A DNA stretch of 64,000 nt from Anisus vortex. Lineage: Eukaryota > Mollusca > Gastropoda > Planorbidae. Position 1 is the stretch's first letter. Below are more model-generated notes on this DNA. The model saw only the letters and a program-made list of their open reading frames with translations. It was not told the origin of the DNA and did no database searches. The DNA lies in the NCBI GenBank assembly GCA_949126835.1, contig OX421507.1:7104605-7168604 (forward strand). The letters are read 5' to 3'. The stretch itself is not shown here.

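Overview
The window is AT-rich animal DNA with long introns, many decayed transposons and no bacterial-style gene density. One protein-coding gene can be read with confidence. It is the 3' half of a perlecan gene (basement-membrane heparan sulfate proteoglycan core protein; HSPG2 of vertebrates, trol of Drosophila, unc-52 of C. elegans), on the minus strand from the right edge down to a stop codon at 20800. The repeat content (tRNA-derived SINEs, CR1/Jockey-like and RTE-like LINE ends, piggyBac-, mariner- and hAT-type small elements, AAGAT tails) and the sequence style suggest a lophotrochozoan, most likely a gastropod mollusc. That placement is inference, because no species marker is present.

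Perlecan: 34 exons are joined here on consistent GT-AG boundaries and phases. They give 5205 coding bases (1734 residues plus stop), open at the 5' end. In protein order they encode a partial Ig domain, eleven complete Ig domains, then the endorepellin-like tail LG1-EGF-LG2-EGF-EGF-LG3 ending in Pro-Cys-Tyr-stop. Domain-boundary introns in the Ig array are all phase 1, while introns inside Ig domains vary in phase and position. A 63-base candidate cassette exon (32337..32399), phase 1 on both sides, lies in the intron inside LG2 and would add 21 residues. I consider it the most interesting functional signal in the window.

Right part (19-64 kb): exons separated by introns loaded with repeats. 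These include about ten copies of a tRNA-derived SINE, a second SINE family sharing a hairpin tail with a LINE family, four TTAA-flanked piggyBac-type elements (one holding a satellite array of about 33 copies of a 19-base unit), a paired inverted-repeat element also present in the left flank, LINE reverse-transcriptase ends, and several minisatellites.

Left part (1-18.9 kb): the intergenic flank downstream of perlecan. I see no convincing host gene. It holds LINE 3' ends, a mariner relic with TA target duplication, hAT-type elements (one with a perfect 8-base duplication, one nested in a SINE), other inverted-repeat elements, microsatellites and minisatellites. The palindromic word AGGCCT, usually as GTAGGCCTAC or TAGGCCTA, is strikingly more common here than within the gene.

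Exon coordinates come from reading splice sites and frames by eye; no alignment or transcript evidence was available.
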